DNA of 33,809 nt, from the NCBI RefSeq assembly GCF_008326305.1, contig NZ_BIXY01000080.1:1-33809 (forward strand), written 5' to 3'. Below are positions 15,206 to 23,958 of the stretch, in pieces. This stretch comes from Dictyobacter arantiisoli. GTDB lineage: Bacteria > Chloroflexota > Ktedonobacteria > Ktedonobacterales > Ktedonobacteraceae. Within the stretch, counting starts at the first letter, position 1; every line of letters begins with the position of its first letter. The position numbers and the translations under genes are program-made. The notes under the pieces were generated by a model, which worked only from the letters and a program-made list of their open reading frames with translations, was not told where the DNA came from and ran no database searches.

Positions 15206-15676
15206 CTAGCCAATAAATGCGTGCATTTCCGGCAAGACTTTATTAATTACCTTGAGGTAAATACTCACCTTGCCGCAGAAGATCAGTAGTGCTTGAAGAT
15301 AGATATCGAGTTGCATCTCGGCTGTTACAGCATAGCCACCCCGATCAATTTCCTTCGTTAAATCCTCATTGGATAAGGCTGTTCCCACAGCTTTCATCTC
15401 TTCATCCAGCGTCTGAAACCACGTTTTGAGTTGGATACTGTTGCTCTCCAAACCCACTTCCAGATTGCGATACGACCAATCTTGCTTGAAGGTTCGTAGC
15501 GATTGCGTATACGAATACTGAACTTCGCCCAGCTCCCGAAATAATGCTCCCAGGGATATATTCTGTCCCCCGGGATTGTAAGTCAGATCTGTATCGTTCA
15601 GGCTTTCCAAGAGCTGTAAGCGTACTTTGTGGGTGCCCTCAATCCAGGACCACTTTGTTTGCATATAACGGTTCAT
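15206..15676 (-). CDS. DinB-like four-helix protein
   Basis: A 156-residue soluble protein that resembles the DinB/YfiT-like superfamily: an N-terminal helix (MQTKWSWIEGTHKVRLQLLE), then SLNDTDLTYNPGG, then ISLGALFRELGEVQYSYTQ, and a C-terminal helix after LDIYLQALLIFCG. Many members bind a divalent metal through three histidines; I do not see those histidines here, so metal binding may be lost. Function is not known; relatives include thiol-transfer enzymes and stress proteins. The frame opens at 15694, but AAAGAGG would then be inside the gene; ATG 15676 lies about five bases after it and is preferred. It stands alone. Confidence 0.6.
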   Translation of the reverse strand: MNRYMQTKWSWIEGTHKVRLQLLESLNDTDLTYNPGGQNISLGALFRELGEVQYSYTQSLRTFKQDWSYRNLEVGLESNSIQLKTWFQTLDEEMKAVGTALSNEDLTKEIDRGGYAVTAEMQLDIYLQALLIFCGKVSIYLKVINKVLPEMHAFIG

Positions 15677-15962
15677 ATAATCCTCTTTCCTCATCTATTG
15701 AAAATGTCATCATTGAGCACGATACGTGCTGTTTTAGTGCGCATGTTCTATCTGTAAGCAAATGATACCATGCTTTGCGCAAGCAGGATGGTAAAACGCG
15801 ACAAGATAGAACTTTTGTACTATAAAATAGAAATAGGTCACATGTTCCCATTGCAGGTGGAGAAGATATAATGTTGAAAAATGAACCTGGCCTGTTGTAC
15901 CCTCTTGGAAAATCCCGTTTTTTTCTGCTTTTGAATGAGCCTTTTAAATAGTTTTCCTTTCC

Positions 15963-15982
15963 GGTAATATACCGGTATTACC
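15963..15982. promoter_or_regulatory. Inverted repeat upstream of the xylanase promoter
   Basis: GGTAATA (15963-15969) pairs exactly with TATTACC (15976-15982) around a 6-base centre. It lies about 40 bases before the -35, a position suited to an activator or operator site. Confidence 0.45.
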
Positions 15983-16021
15983 TCTTATATGCAAGAGATA
16001 TCACAATTTCCTATAAAAACC

Positions 16022-16051
16022 TTGACAAACGTCAAGGAGTAGGTATATACT
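16022..16051 (+). promoter_or_regulatory. Xylanase promoter with overlapping palindromes
   Basis: TTGACA (16022-16027) and TATACT (16046-16051) are 18 bases apart. CTTGAC (16021-16026) is the inverted copy of GTCAAG (16031-16036), covering the -35. TACTG-TAT-CAGTA (16048-16060) is a second perfect palindrome that overlaps the -10. Both are in the place of repressor operators. The start codon is about 340 bases downstream. Confidence 0.6.
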
Positions 16052-16059
16052 GTATCAGT

Positions 16060-16394
16060 AGTATACACGTACTAACATAAAATGTCGAGGCTTTTTATCC
16101 ATCCAGGTGAAGGGAATCATGGCGAGGACGCCTCGCGCTCCGTCAGGGTGTGTCGCCCCTGCACCCCGCATTCACCCTAAAAGACAGAGACCCAACGTTG
16201 AACCAGGCAAACGATAGCAACAGGTTAGCCTGGGGAAGCAAACAGGCGGAATTTTTCGCTCGCGGTCTCTCTGTTGAGCAAACCGGCGTCGGTTTGAAGG
16301 ATTCATCCCGACGTCAAGACAATAGGGCGACAGATCTTCTGTATGTCCTTCTTGCTATAGTACCTTTCATCAGGGATGAGAAAGGAAAACAAGG
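16060..16394 (+). ncRNA. Long structured 5' leader of the xylanase gene
   Basis: About 330 bases separate the promoter from the start codon. CCAGGCAAAC (16203-16212) pairs with GTTAGCCTGG (16224-16233) with one A-A mismatch. CAAACCG (16279-16285) pairs with CGGTTTG (16290-16296). CGTCGG (16287-16292) can instead pair with CCGACG (16308-16313), so these last two hairpins exclude each other. This is what a riboswitch or attenuator would show, but I cannot match it to a known class; the c-di-GMP-I core does not fit. Confidence 0.35.
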
Positions 16395-17849
16395 ATGTTT
16401 CGTCATTTTGACCGAAAAAAGTTTTTCGTCATTCCCCTGGCATTTCTCCTCCTGTCACTGAGTTTGAGCGCAGTGGTGCTGCATTCAGCTTCAGCCGCCT
16501 CTTCCCTGGCACAGGCGGGTGCGGCCAGCGGCAGAACTATCGGAGCCGCTATTGCAGCCAATCTCCTGGGCAACAACCCGTATACAACGATTGTCCAGAC
16601 TCAGTTCGATGGGGTGACCCCTGGCAATGAGATGAAGTGGCAAACAACAGAACCCTCACAGGGGAGCTTTAACTTTGGGCCAGCGGATCAGATTGTGAGT
16701 TTCGCTCAGAGCCATAACATGAAAATTCGTGGCCATACGCTGGTCTGGTACAACCAGCTCGCTGGCTGGGTCAACAACGTTCCGGCTTCTCAAATCCTGT
16801 CTGTCATGAACAACCACATCACCGCTGAGATGACCCATTTCAAGGGCAACATCTGGTACTGGGATGTGGTCAATGAAGCCTTTAACGAAGATGGAACCCG
16901 GCGTAGCGATATCTTCCAGAACGATATCGGCAACGCCTATATTGCGGATGCTTTTACCACAGCGCGTGCAGCTGATCCCAATGCCAAGCTGTGCTACAAC
17001 GATTACAATATCGAGGATATGAACAGCGCGAAAAGCCAGGCTGTTTATTCTATGGTGCAAAGCTTCAAGGCAAGCGGTGTGCCAATTGATTGTGTTGGCT
17101 TCCAATCCCACTTTATTGTCGGACAGGTGCCAGCGGACTTCCAGGCCACCTTACAGAAATTCGCCAATCTGGGCATTGACGTGCAGATCACCGAGCTGGA
17201 CGACCGCATGCCCACGCCCGCCAGCAGCGCCAATCTGAATCAGCAGGCCACCGACTATGCCAATGTCGCTAAGGCTTGTCTGGGGGTTTCACGCTGCAAT
17301 GATATCACCACCTGGGGCGTTGGTGAGCCGGACTCCTGGGTTCCAGGCACCTTCTCTGGTCAGGGCCAGGCGCTTCTCTACGATTCAAATTACCAGCCGA
17401 AGCCCGCTTATACGTCCTTCCTGAATGCGCTGGGAGGCTCCGCAGTAATACCAACGCCAACGCCGACCACTGGTGGAGGAAGCACGCCAACACCGACGCC
17501 AACGCCGATCACGGGCGGCAGTGGCTCCTGTAGCGTCCATTATGTGGTCTCAAACCAGTGGAATTCAGGCTTTGGTGCAAGCATAAGCATCACTAACACC
17601 AGCTCCACGGCGATCAATGGCTGGAGCTTGAAGTTCAACTTCCCCAACGGGCAAACGATCACCCAGCTCTGGAATGGCACCGTTACCCAGTCCGGTAGCA
17701 GCGTGACGATCACCAATACCTCTTATAACGGTTCTATCCCCGCTGGCGGCACGCTGAATTCGTCTCCGGGCTTTAATGGCTCCTGGAGCGGAACCAACTC
17801 ATCGCCCACCGCCTTTACGCTAAATGGAGCTACCTGTACCGTAGCCTGA
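16395..17849 (+). CDS. Secreted endo-1,4-beta-xylanase, GH10 with CBM2
   Basis: A 484-residue extracellular enzyme that cuts beta-1,4-xylan. Residues 1-35 are a signal peptide (basic start, FFVIPLAFLLLSLSLSAVV, ASA cleavage region). The GH10 barrel spans about 40-347; the acid/base Glu161 is in WDVVNEA and the nucleophile Glu267 in ITELD. GNEMKW, HTLVWYNQ and the GVGEPDSW loop are typical substrate-site segments. A Pro/Thr linker (about 352-375) leads to a family 2 carbohydrate-binding module (about 377-484) with its paired cysteines (Cys379, Cys481) and conserved tryptophans (Trp389, Trp410, Trp426). AAAGGA (16381-16386) is eight bases before the ATG. It is a single-gene unit between two inverted-repeat regions. 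Confidence 0.95.
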   Translation: MFRHFDRKKFFVIPLAFLLLSLSLSAVVLHSASAASSLAQAGAASGRTIGAAIAANLLGNNPYTTIVQTQFDGVTPGNEMKWQTTEPSQGSFNFGPADQIVSFAQSHNMKIRGHTLVWYNQLAGWVNNVPASQILSVMNNHITAEMTHFKGNIWYWDVVNEAFNEDGTRRSDIFQNDIGNAYIADAFTTARAADPNAKLCYNDYNIEDMNSAKSQAVYSMVQSFKASGVPIDCVGFQSHFIVGQVPADFQATLQKFANLGIDVQITELDDRMPTPASSANLNQQATDYANVAKACLGVSRCNDITTWGVGEPDSWVPGTFSGQGQALLYDSNYQPKPAYTSFLNALGGSAVIPTPTPTTGGGSTPTPTPTPITGGSGSCSVHYVVSNQWNSGFGASISITNTSSTAINGWSLKFNFPNGQTITQLWNGTVTQSGSSVTITNTSYNGSIPAGGTLNSSPGFNGSWSGTNSSPTAFTLNGATCTVA

Positions 17850-17876
17850 TCTTTTACAGTGGTTTGATTTTTGTGA

Positions 17877-17917
17877 ACAATCATCACTTGCATGCCCCGG
17901 AAGCAAGTGATGATTGT
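17877..17917. terminator. Strong 15-bp hairpin after the xylanase gene
   Basis: ACAATCATCACTTGC (17877-17891) pairs perfectly with 17903-17917 across an 11-base loop, 28 bases after the stop codon. No T-run follows, so it may be a factor-dependent terminator or an RNA-stabilising 3' hairpin. Confidence 0.65.
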
Positions 17918-18081
17918 CAGGGACAATAGTTGATCGACGCAATACGATCTATGCTCAAAAGTCCATGTTATCGTTGTAATCGTCCAGGTCACGGGTTTGC
18001 AGGACGAGGACGACAGTTACTCAGCTTGATGCTGCCGAAGGTTCTTCTACTGGTTTCAAGCTTCTGGCAGCTTCAGATGGA

Positions 18082-19029
18082 CTATTTCCTTAGATGCAGA
18101 ACAGCTTTGCCAGTGAATTGTCTTTGCAGGAGGCGTTGCGCGACCTCACCAATTTCGTGCCAGGAAGCTTCAACCTCGATCGGCGTCCGCAATTGCTGCT
18201 CGGCTACCTTTTGCGCGAGCCAGGCCAGATCTTCAGATGCAGCACGACGATCTAATTCTGCATAAAACATCAGTCCGGAGATGGTCGTTCTCCCCATACG
18301 GATTAAATTGCTGACGTCAATTGTTGCCTCTACAGATGCCGACCAGCCCAGCGTGACGCAGGTTGCCCCTGTTGCCAGCAGAGGAAGCACACCGGCGAGG
18401 GTTTTGCCACCGAGCGATTCGATAATCAAGTGGTAAGGGCCATAGGCACGCGCCAGCTCGATATCGTCCCCCACGATCACCTCATCTGCTCCTGCCTCAC
18501 GTACTAACGCCTCGTTGCGAGCATTGCGAGCCGTGCCGACGACATAGGCACCGCTGAGCCGGGCGAGCTGATGTGCGAAGAGTCCCACCCCACCGGTGGA
18601 ACCGGTAATCAACACGCGCCTGTTCAGGAGAAGCCCTCCTTTCACAAGTGCATGGAGCGCAGTGAGCCCAGCAACAGGTAAGGTTGCCGCCTGAGCAAAC
18701 GTTACGCTGGCGGGAATTTCGGCCAGCCTGTCCGTAGGAACCGCCACCTGCTCAGCCCATGCGCCTGCATTCACTATGCCTACCACCCGGCTCCCGACTT
18801 TCGGCCCTGTCCCATTCGCAGTTTGCTTGATGACGGTTCCGGCCAGATCCCAACCGGGTCGCCAGCCCGCTTCGGCCCCCATGGCACGCGACACCTCTCC
18901 TCGATTCAAAGAAATTGCCTCAACCTGCACAAGCGCTTCCGACGGGCCAGCCTGGGGCGCTTCGACCTCTTTGATGGCAAACCGCCCTGGAACTTCAGGA
19001 TCAACCACTATCGCACGTATTGAACTCAT
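18082..19029 (-). CDS. Medium-chain reductase, quinone oxidoreductase-like (NADPH-dependent, zinc-free)
   Basis: A 315-residue MDR-superfamily oxidoreductase. The N-terminal GroES-like part (about 1-120) contains VQVEAISLNRGEV and GWDLAGTV. The NAD(P)-binding fold starts at about 139, with ITGSTGGVGLFAHQLARLSG at 141-160. No structural-zinc cysteine cluster is present, as in quinone oxidoreductase-type members. It would reduce quinones or other activated carbonyl or alkene substrates; the natural substrate is unknown. The gene is divergent from an MmyB-type regulator, a frequent arrangement for oxidoreductases controlled by such regulators. The ribosome site before ATG 19029 is weak (AAGAGAAAAG). 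Confidence 0.85.
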   Translation of the reverse strand: MSSIRAIVVDPEVPGRFAIKEVEAPQAGPSEALVQVEAISLNRGEVSRAMGAEAGWRPGWDLAGTVIKQTANGTGPKVGSRVVGIVNAGAWAEQVAVPTDRLAEIPASVTFAQAATLPVAGLTALHALVKGGLLLNRRVLITGSTGGVGLFAHQLARLSGAYVVGTARNARNEALVREAGADEVIVGDDIELARAYGPYHLIIESLGGKTLAGVLPLLATGATCVTLGWSASVEATIDVSNLIRMGRTTISGLMFYAELDRRAASEDLAWLAQKVAEQQLRTPIEVEASWHEIGEVAQRLLQRQFTGKAVLHLRK

Positions 19030-19073
19030 CTATCTTTTCTCTTTCTCTCATAGCAATTTTGGTTTCTGGGAAT

Positions 19074-19119
19074 AGTATAGGAGGAACTAGTTGTTGTACC
19101 AAGAGTAAAACTACACTTG
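19074..19119 (-). promoter_or_regulatory. Reductase promoter with overlapping operator candidate
   Basis: On the minus strand TTGGTA (plus positions 19097-19102) and TATACT (19074-19079) are 17 bases apart, pointing at the reductase gene. An imperfect inverted repeat, CAAGAGT (19100-19106) and ACACTTG (19113-19119) with one mismatch, overlaps its -35. It is a natural binding-site candidate for the divergent regulator. Confidence 0.45.
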
Positions 19120-19176
19120 ATCCTTCGCCCCTTTTCTCTTTCATATGGGATCGATAGCGAATTGTATGAGGAAAAG

Positions 19177-20106
19177 ATGCCATTACAAATATCTGCGCTA
19201 AAAGAGGATAGTGCATTCTCAAAAGAGCATGTGCATGTCTTAGGTCAACTTCTCGGTGCAATTGAAGCGGTGCGGATCACTCGCCAGGAGCAATATCGCG
19301 AGAAGAGCCATCCTCAGTTGAAGCGTTTTACGCAACAAGAACTCAATGATGAAGCCTGCCCGACCTATAAAAACTGGCTGATAGGACGTTCCAATCGATT
19401 GCCGAGCCGTTCAATGCTTATGACTATTGCCGACTATCTGGAATGCAGCCTGAGTGAGCGCAACGATTTACTGCTGGCAGCACAATATCTGCCTGAACAG
19501 CCAGCGTTGGAAGGCGATGAGTTGCAGCGAGCGTTGGAGCATGCGCAACAGCTGATGGAGATGTTGCCCTATCCGGCAATGGTTGTCACGCACACGTTCC
19601 AGGTCGAGGCTGCAAACGAGTTCTTGCTACGCCTCCTTGAGTTGCCTCCTCTCGATACGCTTCTACCGCATCAGCGCAATACGCTTTATTTCCTCTTTCG
19701 CCCGGATTTTCGGGCACGCTCCACGTTCAATGCAGAAGCACGCGCCCTGTGGCAAAAACACGCGCTTTATGGTGTTCAGCTCTTCAAACAGAAGAACTTG
19801 CTCTACCAGTGCGATGCCTGGTATCAGCAATTCGTGAAGCAGTGTTGTGATAATATCGCGGACTTTCAAGAGTACTGGGACAAGGCGCGAGAAGCCACCA
19901 GGCAGGAGGATGCGCCGCCAAAGATTGTGCTTGCTCGCATGGCGACAACCGGCGAGATGCTCCCCATACGCATACTGCACATGCATGTCTCCGTCAGCAG
20001 CAAAAGCTATCCAGCGGTCTCGGCACTTTTGCCGGTCGATGAGGCGGCGCGTGCCGTGTATGCCTCGTTCGGCAGTGTGACCTCGTGGCCTCCGTCGGTT
20101 GGCTGA
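19177..20106 (+). CDS. XRE-family regulator with MmyB-like ligand-binding domain
   Basis: A 309-residue transcription regulator. The first 110 residues are a helix-turn-helix region in the style of this family: FTQQELNDEACPTYKNWLIG, then LPSRSMLMTIADYLECSLSE and RNDLLLAAQYLP. Residues about 125-290 match the MmyB-like ligand-binding layout (ALEHAQQLMEMLPYPAMVVT, then a NEFLLRLLELPP region and NTLYFLFRPDFRARS), a PAS-like fold known to bind fatty acids in some members. The frame opens at 19117; ATG 19177 has GAGG five bases upstream and is preferred. It probably represses or activates the divergent reductase and itself. The DNA-binding part is longer than a plain XRE domain because of an insert of about 15 residues near 35-50. 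Confidence 0.8.
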   Translation: MPLQISALKEDSAFSKEHVHVLGQLLGAIEAVRITRQEQYREKSHPQLKRFTQQELNDEACPTYKNWLIGRSNRLPSRSMLMTIADYLECSLSERNDLLLAAQYLPEQPALEGDELQRALEHAQQLMEMLPYPAMVVTHTFQVEAANEFLLRLLELPPLDTLLPHQRNTLYFLFRPDFRARSTFNAEARALWQKHALYGVQLFKQKNLLYQCDAWYQQFVKQCCDNIADFQEYWDKAREATRQEDAPPKIVLARMATTGEMLPIRILHMHVSVSSKSYPAVSALLPVDEAARAVYASFGSVTSWPPSVG

Positions 20107-20260
20107 GTTAAGATACCATGACTTGCTCTAATAGAGGTAGGCCCAGGTGAGCACAATAACCACTGGTCCTCAGTAGTGGATAACAGAAGATCATTTATAT
20201 AATTGTGAATCAATGTTGGCTCTGAAGAGAAAAGGGTAGTCTTTTGATGCGGAGATGGTA

Positions 20261-20297
20261 AACAAGGCTGTTGCGTTACTTACGCAGCAGCCTTGTT
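20261..20297. terminator. Hairpin terminator between convergent genes
   Basis: AACAAGGCTGTTGCG (20261-20275) pairs with 20283-20297 across a 7-base loop, with one G-U style mismatch. A T-rich stretch follows on the plus strand. It lies between the MmyB regulator (+) and the end of the six-repeat protein gene (-) at 20308. The remainder of 20107-20260 holds nothing I can identify. Confidence 0.65.
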
Positions 20298-20307
20298 TGC
20301 TTTGAGT

Positions 20308-23300
20308 TTATTTGGTTCCGATGGTAAAGACGTGCAGGGCACCTGGGCTGGTGGTGGATGGGAGGGTGACGCTTTGCAGTGTTTTCCCGGTTTGGAGCGT
20401 GATAGTGGTTGCAAAGACATACGTGTTGATCGTTTTTGCCCCGGCTGGCGTATTGCGATAAGGCATGGTCCCTACGATGCTATTCCCATAGGGGAGTGAC
20501 GTAATAGAGGTTGCATTCCAATCGGCAAAGCCCAATGTAAAGGTTTGGGTGCTGTGATCGGTATACGTGAGGGTTGCAGAACCAGACGTGGCTCCTCCCG
20601 TAGCTGCTCCCAGGAAGCCGAGGGTCGTTGCGTTCGCAACCGGGGTGACAGCAATGGTTTGCCCATGCGCTTGATAATTATCAAAGAAACCAGCCGTAGC
20701 ATTGGGCCAGAGGAATGCCATCCCATTGACGCTGATGGATTGTCCAGGCGCCAAGCCGATGCTTTTGAGTCCCTGCGCTGAGTAGCTATTATTCGCGTTA
20801 TCAATGTTGGCAGTATAGGGCGTGCTATCATCGCTGGTACCCGCATTGTTATATTGGTCTGCCCGCGTTCCAATGGCGAAGATGTGCAGTTGTCCGCTAA
20901 TGCTGGGCAAGGTCACGCTCTGGACTGTTTTGCCAGCAGGGATGCTGGTTTCGGTTTCATAAAGATAGGTCTTCGTACTTTGTGACCCGGTGGAGGTATT
21001 GCGATTGGGCATGCTGGCGACCAGGGTATTGCTGTACGCGGCTGGCGTGGTGGCCCAATCAGTGAAACCAAGGGTGAAGGTGGAGGTGGAATTGTCGGTA
21101 TAGGTAATCGTTGCCGTCCCCGAGGTTGAACCGTTGGTGGCCGATCCCAGGAAGCCAAGCGTGGTGGCATTGGCGACAGGGGTCACTCCAACCGTTTGTC
21201 CGGCCGCTTGATAGTTATCCGGGATGACGGAGTAGCTGGCGGGCCAGAGATAGGAGATGCCATTGACGATGACGGGCTGTCCTTGCGTGATGTGATCGTT
21301 TTGCAAGGATTGTAACGAATATGTATCGCCTTGTCCATCATAATTGGCGAAGGCTGTGGAGTCCGCTTCGTCTGAGGTGCCAATGTTATTGGGATAGCCG
21401 TTGCCAGCGCGGGTTCCAATGGTGAAGATGTGCAGGGTTCCGGTCGAGGCCGCCGGGAGCGTGACGCTTTTGACGACTTTCGCTGCGCTGATCGTTGTTT
21501 CAGCATAGAATAAATAGGTGTCAAGGTTTTCTTGCCCACTTGCAAGATTGCGGTGGGTGAGGAGCGCAAAGAGTTGATTATTATAGGATGGAGCGACTCT
21601 ATTATTTCCTAATGTCCAGTCGCTCATGCCCAGCTGGAAGGTGGAGGTGGAGTTGTCGGTATACGTGATGGTCGCGGTGATAGCGGTGGCTCCTCCTGTG
21701 GAGGCTCCGACAAAGCCGAGGGTGTCAGCATTCGCCACAGGTGTGATCGCAATCGTTTGTCCATTGGTCTGGTAATTGTCGGCTTGCCCGGAAGGGGCAG
21801 CGGGCCAGATGAGATTCATCCCGTTATAGATCAGGGTATCACCGGGATTCCATCCCATCCCACTGACTGGGTCTGAGAAATCCTGGGCAGCATAGCTTCT
21901 GCCAAAACCATCGAAATCAGCACCATGTGTATTCGCAGTATCACTGATGCCAATATTATTATACGATGAGCGGGTGCCGATGGCGAAGATGTGCAGTTGT
22001 CCGGTGATGCTGGGTAAGGTGACGCTTTGAATGGTTTTGCCAGCAGCAAGACTGGTTTCGGTGGCATAGAGATAGTTGGTTGTGGTTTGTTGACCCGCGG
22101 CGTGATTGAGATACGGGAAGGTCGCCACAAGCAGGTTGCCAGAGACGGGCGGATTCGTGGCCCAATCGGTGAGACCCAGGGTGAAGGTGGAGGTGGAATT
22201 GTCGGTATAGGTAATTGTCGCAGTTCCGGAGGTTGAGCCGTTGGTGGCGGATCCCAGGAAGCCAAGGGTGGTGGCATTGGCGACAGGCGTTACGGAAATG
22301 GTTTGTCCGGCTGCGAGATAATTATTGGGCGTCCCGGCAGGTGCACTGGGCCAGGTGTAGGAGATGCCATCACTCACCACACTTTGTCCCGGAAGAATGT
22401 TTTGGCTTTGTAATGCCTGGGCAGAATAGCTATTGCCACCGTTGGTATGGAGATCAAAATTGGCGGATGTAAGATTGGCATCATCGCTGGTACTGATATT
22501 ATTGTAGGCTCCACGTGTGCTGATAGCAAAGATATGGAGTTGACCAGGTGTGCTGGCGGTGGGAAGGGTGAGATTTTGCACGGTTTTGCCAGCGGGAATT
22601 GCGAATTCCGTGCTAAATAAAAAAGTGGAGACGGTTTGTTTGCCGCCTGCTGTATTGCGATAACTCATGGTCGCGGCGATCTGATTGCCAAAGGAGGGCG
22701 GGGTCTGTGCATTGCCACCCAGCGTCCAATCACTGAATCCCAGGGTGACGGTTTGGGTCGAGGCATCGGTAAAGGTGATGGTAGCCGTTCCTGAGCTTGC
22801 TCCACTGATGGCACTCCCAAGTACACCCAGCGTGACGGCGTTCGGGACAGAAACCACTGGCAGGATTTGTCCGCTGCTCGTGTAGTTGTTGGCGGTGCCC
22901 GGAGCAGCATTGGGGAAGGTATAACTTAAGCCATCATTGATGATGGTTGATCCAGGCTTGACTCCCGCACTTTGGAGCGCTTGCGCCGAATAACTTCTCG
23001 TGCTGCCATCAAAATTGCCGGATGTCGGACTGGCATCATCGCTGGTGCCCGTATTGTTGTAGGCAGGTCCACTGATCCCGACGGCGAAAATATGCATCTG
23101 GCCGGAGGAGGTGGTGGTTGGAAGGGTGACACTTTGGACGGTTTTGCCAGCGGGAAGCGCGAGCTGGGCACTGAACAAAAAGGTGGTGATGGTCTGTTGG
23201 TCGACTGGCGTATTACGATACGTCATGGTTGCGGCGATTTGATTACTGAAGGCCGGGGTAGACTGCGGATTGCCACCCAGCGTCCAATCACTGAGTCCCA

Positions 23301-23958
23301 GCGAAAATGTTTGGGTGGTGGCATCGGTAAAGGTCACGGTCGCATTGCCGGAGGCATTCCCGTTCGTCGAAGCCCCAAGAAAGCCGAGGTTGGCGGCACC
23401 AGCGATGGATGGGGCGACAGGAATGACTTGCCCGTTCACCAGATAATTGTTGGGAGTGCCTGCGGCGGCATTAGGCCAGACGAAGGTGACGTTGCTGAAG
23501 GTGAAATTCTGACCAGGAAGCAATCCAGTACCTTGCAGGGCCTGGACAGAATAGCTGTTATTTCCATCGAAGCTCCCTTCGTTAGGATTGCTATCGTTGC
23601 TGGAGCCAGCATTATTGTAGGCTGGCAGGATGACATTCTGTTTGGCGGTCTTTGGTGTGCTGGAAGACGACAGTGCCTTTGGATGATGAAGCACGTGAAT
23701 TCTCTGTTTGAGGGCGTGACGAATGGTGGCTGCGCGTTGTGCCGCGGTAGGAGCGATTCCGTTCGCATGTGTGGATGCTGCACTGACCATCTGTCCAGGT
23801 GTAATGATGCCGCTGAAGAGCGTGATGAGGGTGCAAAGACAGAATAGAGTAAGCAGGCGTGTGGTTCTCGTATGTGCTCGTGTGCGCTCGTGCGGGTTTC
23901 TGCGCAAGCGCCGACGTCCTTGTGTACACATCATAATGGGTATTATTTCCTTTTCCAT
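20308..23958 (-). CDS. Large secreted protein of six tandem ~180-residue repeats
   Basis: A 1216-residue exported protein. Residues 1-60 are a basic-then-hydrophobic signal peptide (LLTLFCLCTLITLFSGIITP), followed by a linker to about 112. Six repeats follow at about 113-295, 299-481, 484-662, 665-850, 854-1032 and 1035-1216. Each runs YNN.G.SDD..., then FDG..SYSAQALQ, G..PG, .WP.A..GT.NNY...GQ, LGFLG, TYTD.ST.TFTLG..DW, and ends AGKTVQSVTLP...LHIFAIGTR. I know this unit as a C-terminal accessory region in actinobacterial secreted hydrolases, where a sugar-binding beta-sandwich is suspected. A protein made only of it, with no catalytic domain visible, suggests surface binding. It is divergent from the RHS giant. 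The start is uncertain; ATG 23934 and 23931 are alternatives. Confidence 0.82.
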   Translation of the reverse strand: MEKEIIPIMMCTQGRRRLRRNPHERTRAHTRTTRLLTLFCLCTLITLFSGIITPGQMVSAASTHANGIAPTAAQRAATIRHALKQRIHVLHHPKALSSSSTPKTAKQNVILPAYNNAGSSNDSNPNEGSFDGNNSYSVQALQGTGLLPGQNFTFSNVTFVWPNAAAGTPNNYLVNGQVIPVAPSIAGAANLGFLGASTNGNASGNATVTFTDATTQTFSLGLSDWTLGGNPQSTPAFSNQIAATMTYRNTPVDQQTITTFLFSAQLALPAGKTVQSVTLPTTTSSGQMHIFAVGISGPAYNNTGTSDDASPTSGNFDGSTRSYSAQALQSAGVKPGSTIINDGLSYTFPNAAPGTANNYTSSGQILPVVSVPNAVTLGVLGSAISGASSGTATITFTDASTQTVTLGFSDWTLGGNAQTPPSFGNQIAATMSYRNTAGGKQTVSTFLFSTEFAIPAGKTVQNLTLPTASTPGQLHIFAISTRGAYNNISTSDDANLTSANFDLHTNGGNSYSAQALQSQNILPGQSVVSDGISYTWPSAPAGTPNNYLAAGQTISVTPVANATTLGFLGSATNGSTSGTATITYTDNSTSTFTLGLTDWATNPPVSGNLLVATFPYLNHAAGQQTTTNYLYATETSLAAGKTIQSVTLPSITGQLHIFAIGTRSSYNNIGISDTANTHGADFDGFGRSYAAQDFSDPVSGMGWNPGDTLIYNGMNLIWPAAPSGQADNYQTNGQTIAITPVANADTLGFVGASTGGATAITATITYTDNSTSTFQLGMSDWTLGNNRVAPSYNNQLFALLTHRNLASGQENLDTYLFYAETTISAAKVVKSVTLPAASTGTLHIFTIGTRAGNGYPNNIGTSDEADSTAFANYDGQGDTYSLQSLQNDHITQGQPVIVNGISYLWPASYSVIPDNYQAAGQTVGVTPVANATTLGFLGSATNGSTSGTATITYTDNSTSTFTLGFTDWATTPAAYSNTLVASMPNRNTSTGSQSTKTYLYETETSIPAGKTVQSVTLPSISGQLHIFAIGTRADQYNNAGTSDDSTPYTANIDNANNSYSAQGLKSIGLAPGQSISVNGMAFLWPNATAGFFDNYQAHGQTIAVTPVANATTLGFLGAATGGATSGSATLTYTDHSTQTFTLGFADWNATSITSLPYGNSIVGTMPYRNTPAGAKTINTYVFATTITLQTGKTLQSVTLPSTTSPGALHVFTIGTK
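21050..21182 (-). repeat. Near-identical block in repeat 5 of the six-repeat protein
   Basis: This block and 22157-22289 (repeat 3) align without indels at an offset of 1107 bases and share long identical runs. They encode NATTLGFLGSATNGSTSGTA and TITYTDNSTSTFTLG in both repeats. The other repeats are clearly more diverged, pointing to recent duplication or gene conversion between repeats 3 and 5. Confidence 0.75.

Noticed and set aside
16195..16320. c-di-GMP-I (GEMM) riboswitch
   Set aside because: GGCAAAC and GAAGCAAAC are suggestive, but the required GGGACGCAAAG pairing block and receptor hairpin are missing.
16150..16461. 103-codon frame in the xylanase leader
   Set aside because: It overlaps the xylanase signal peptide in another frame, has no ribosome site and no motif; the structured-leader reading fits better.
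22972..23847. 291-codon plus-strand frame inside the six-repeat protein gene
   Set aside because: Antisense shadow of a repetitive gene, rich in Gly/Arg, without a signal peptide or motif.
20308..23958. Tandem repeats as a CRISPR array
   Set aside because: The period is about 540 bases and the repeats code for protein domains; there are no short direct repeats with uniform spacers.
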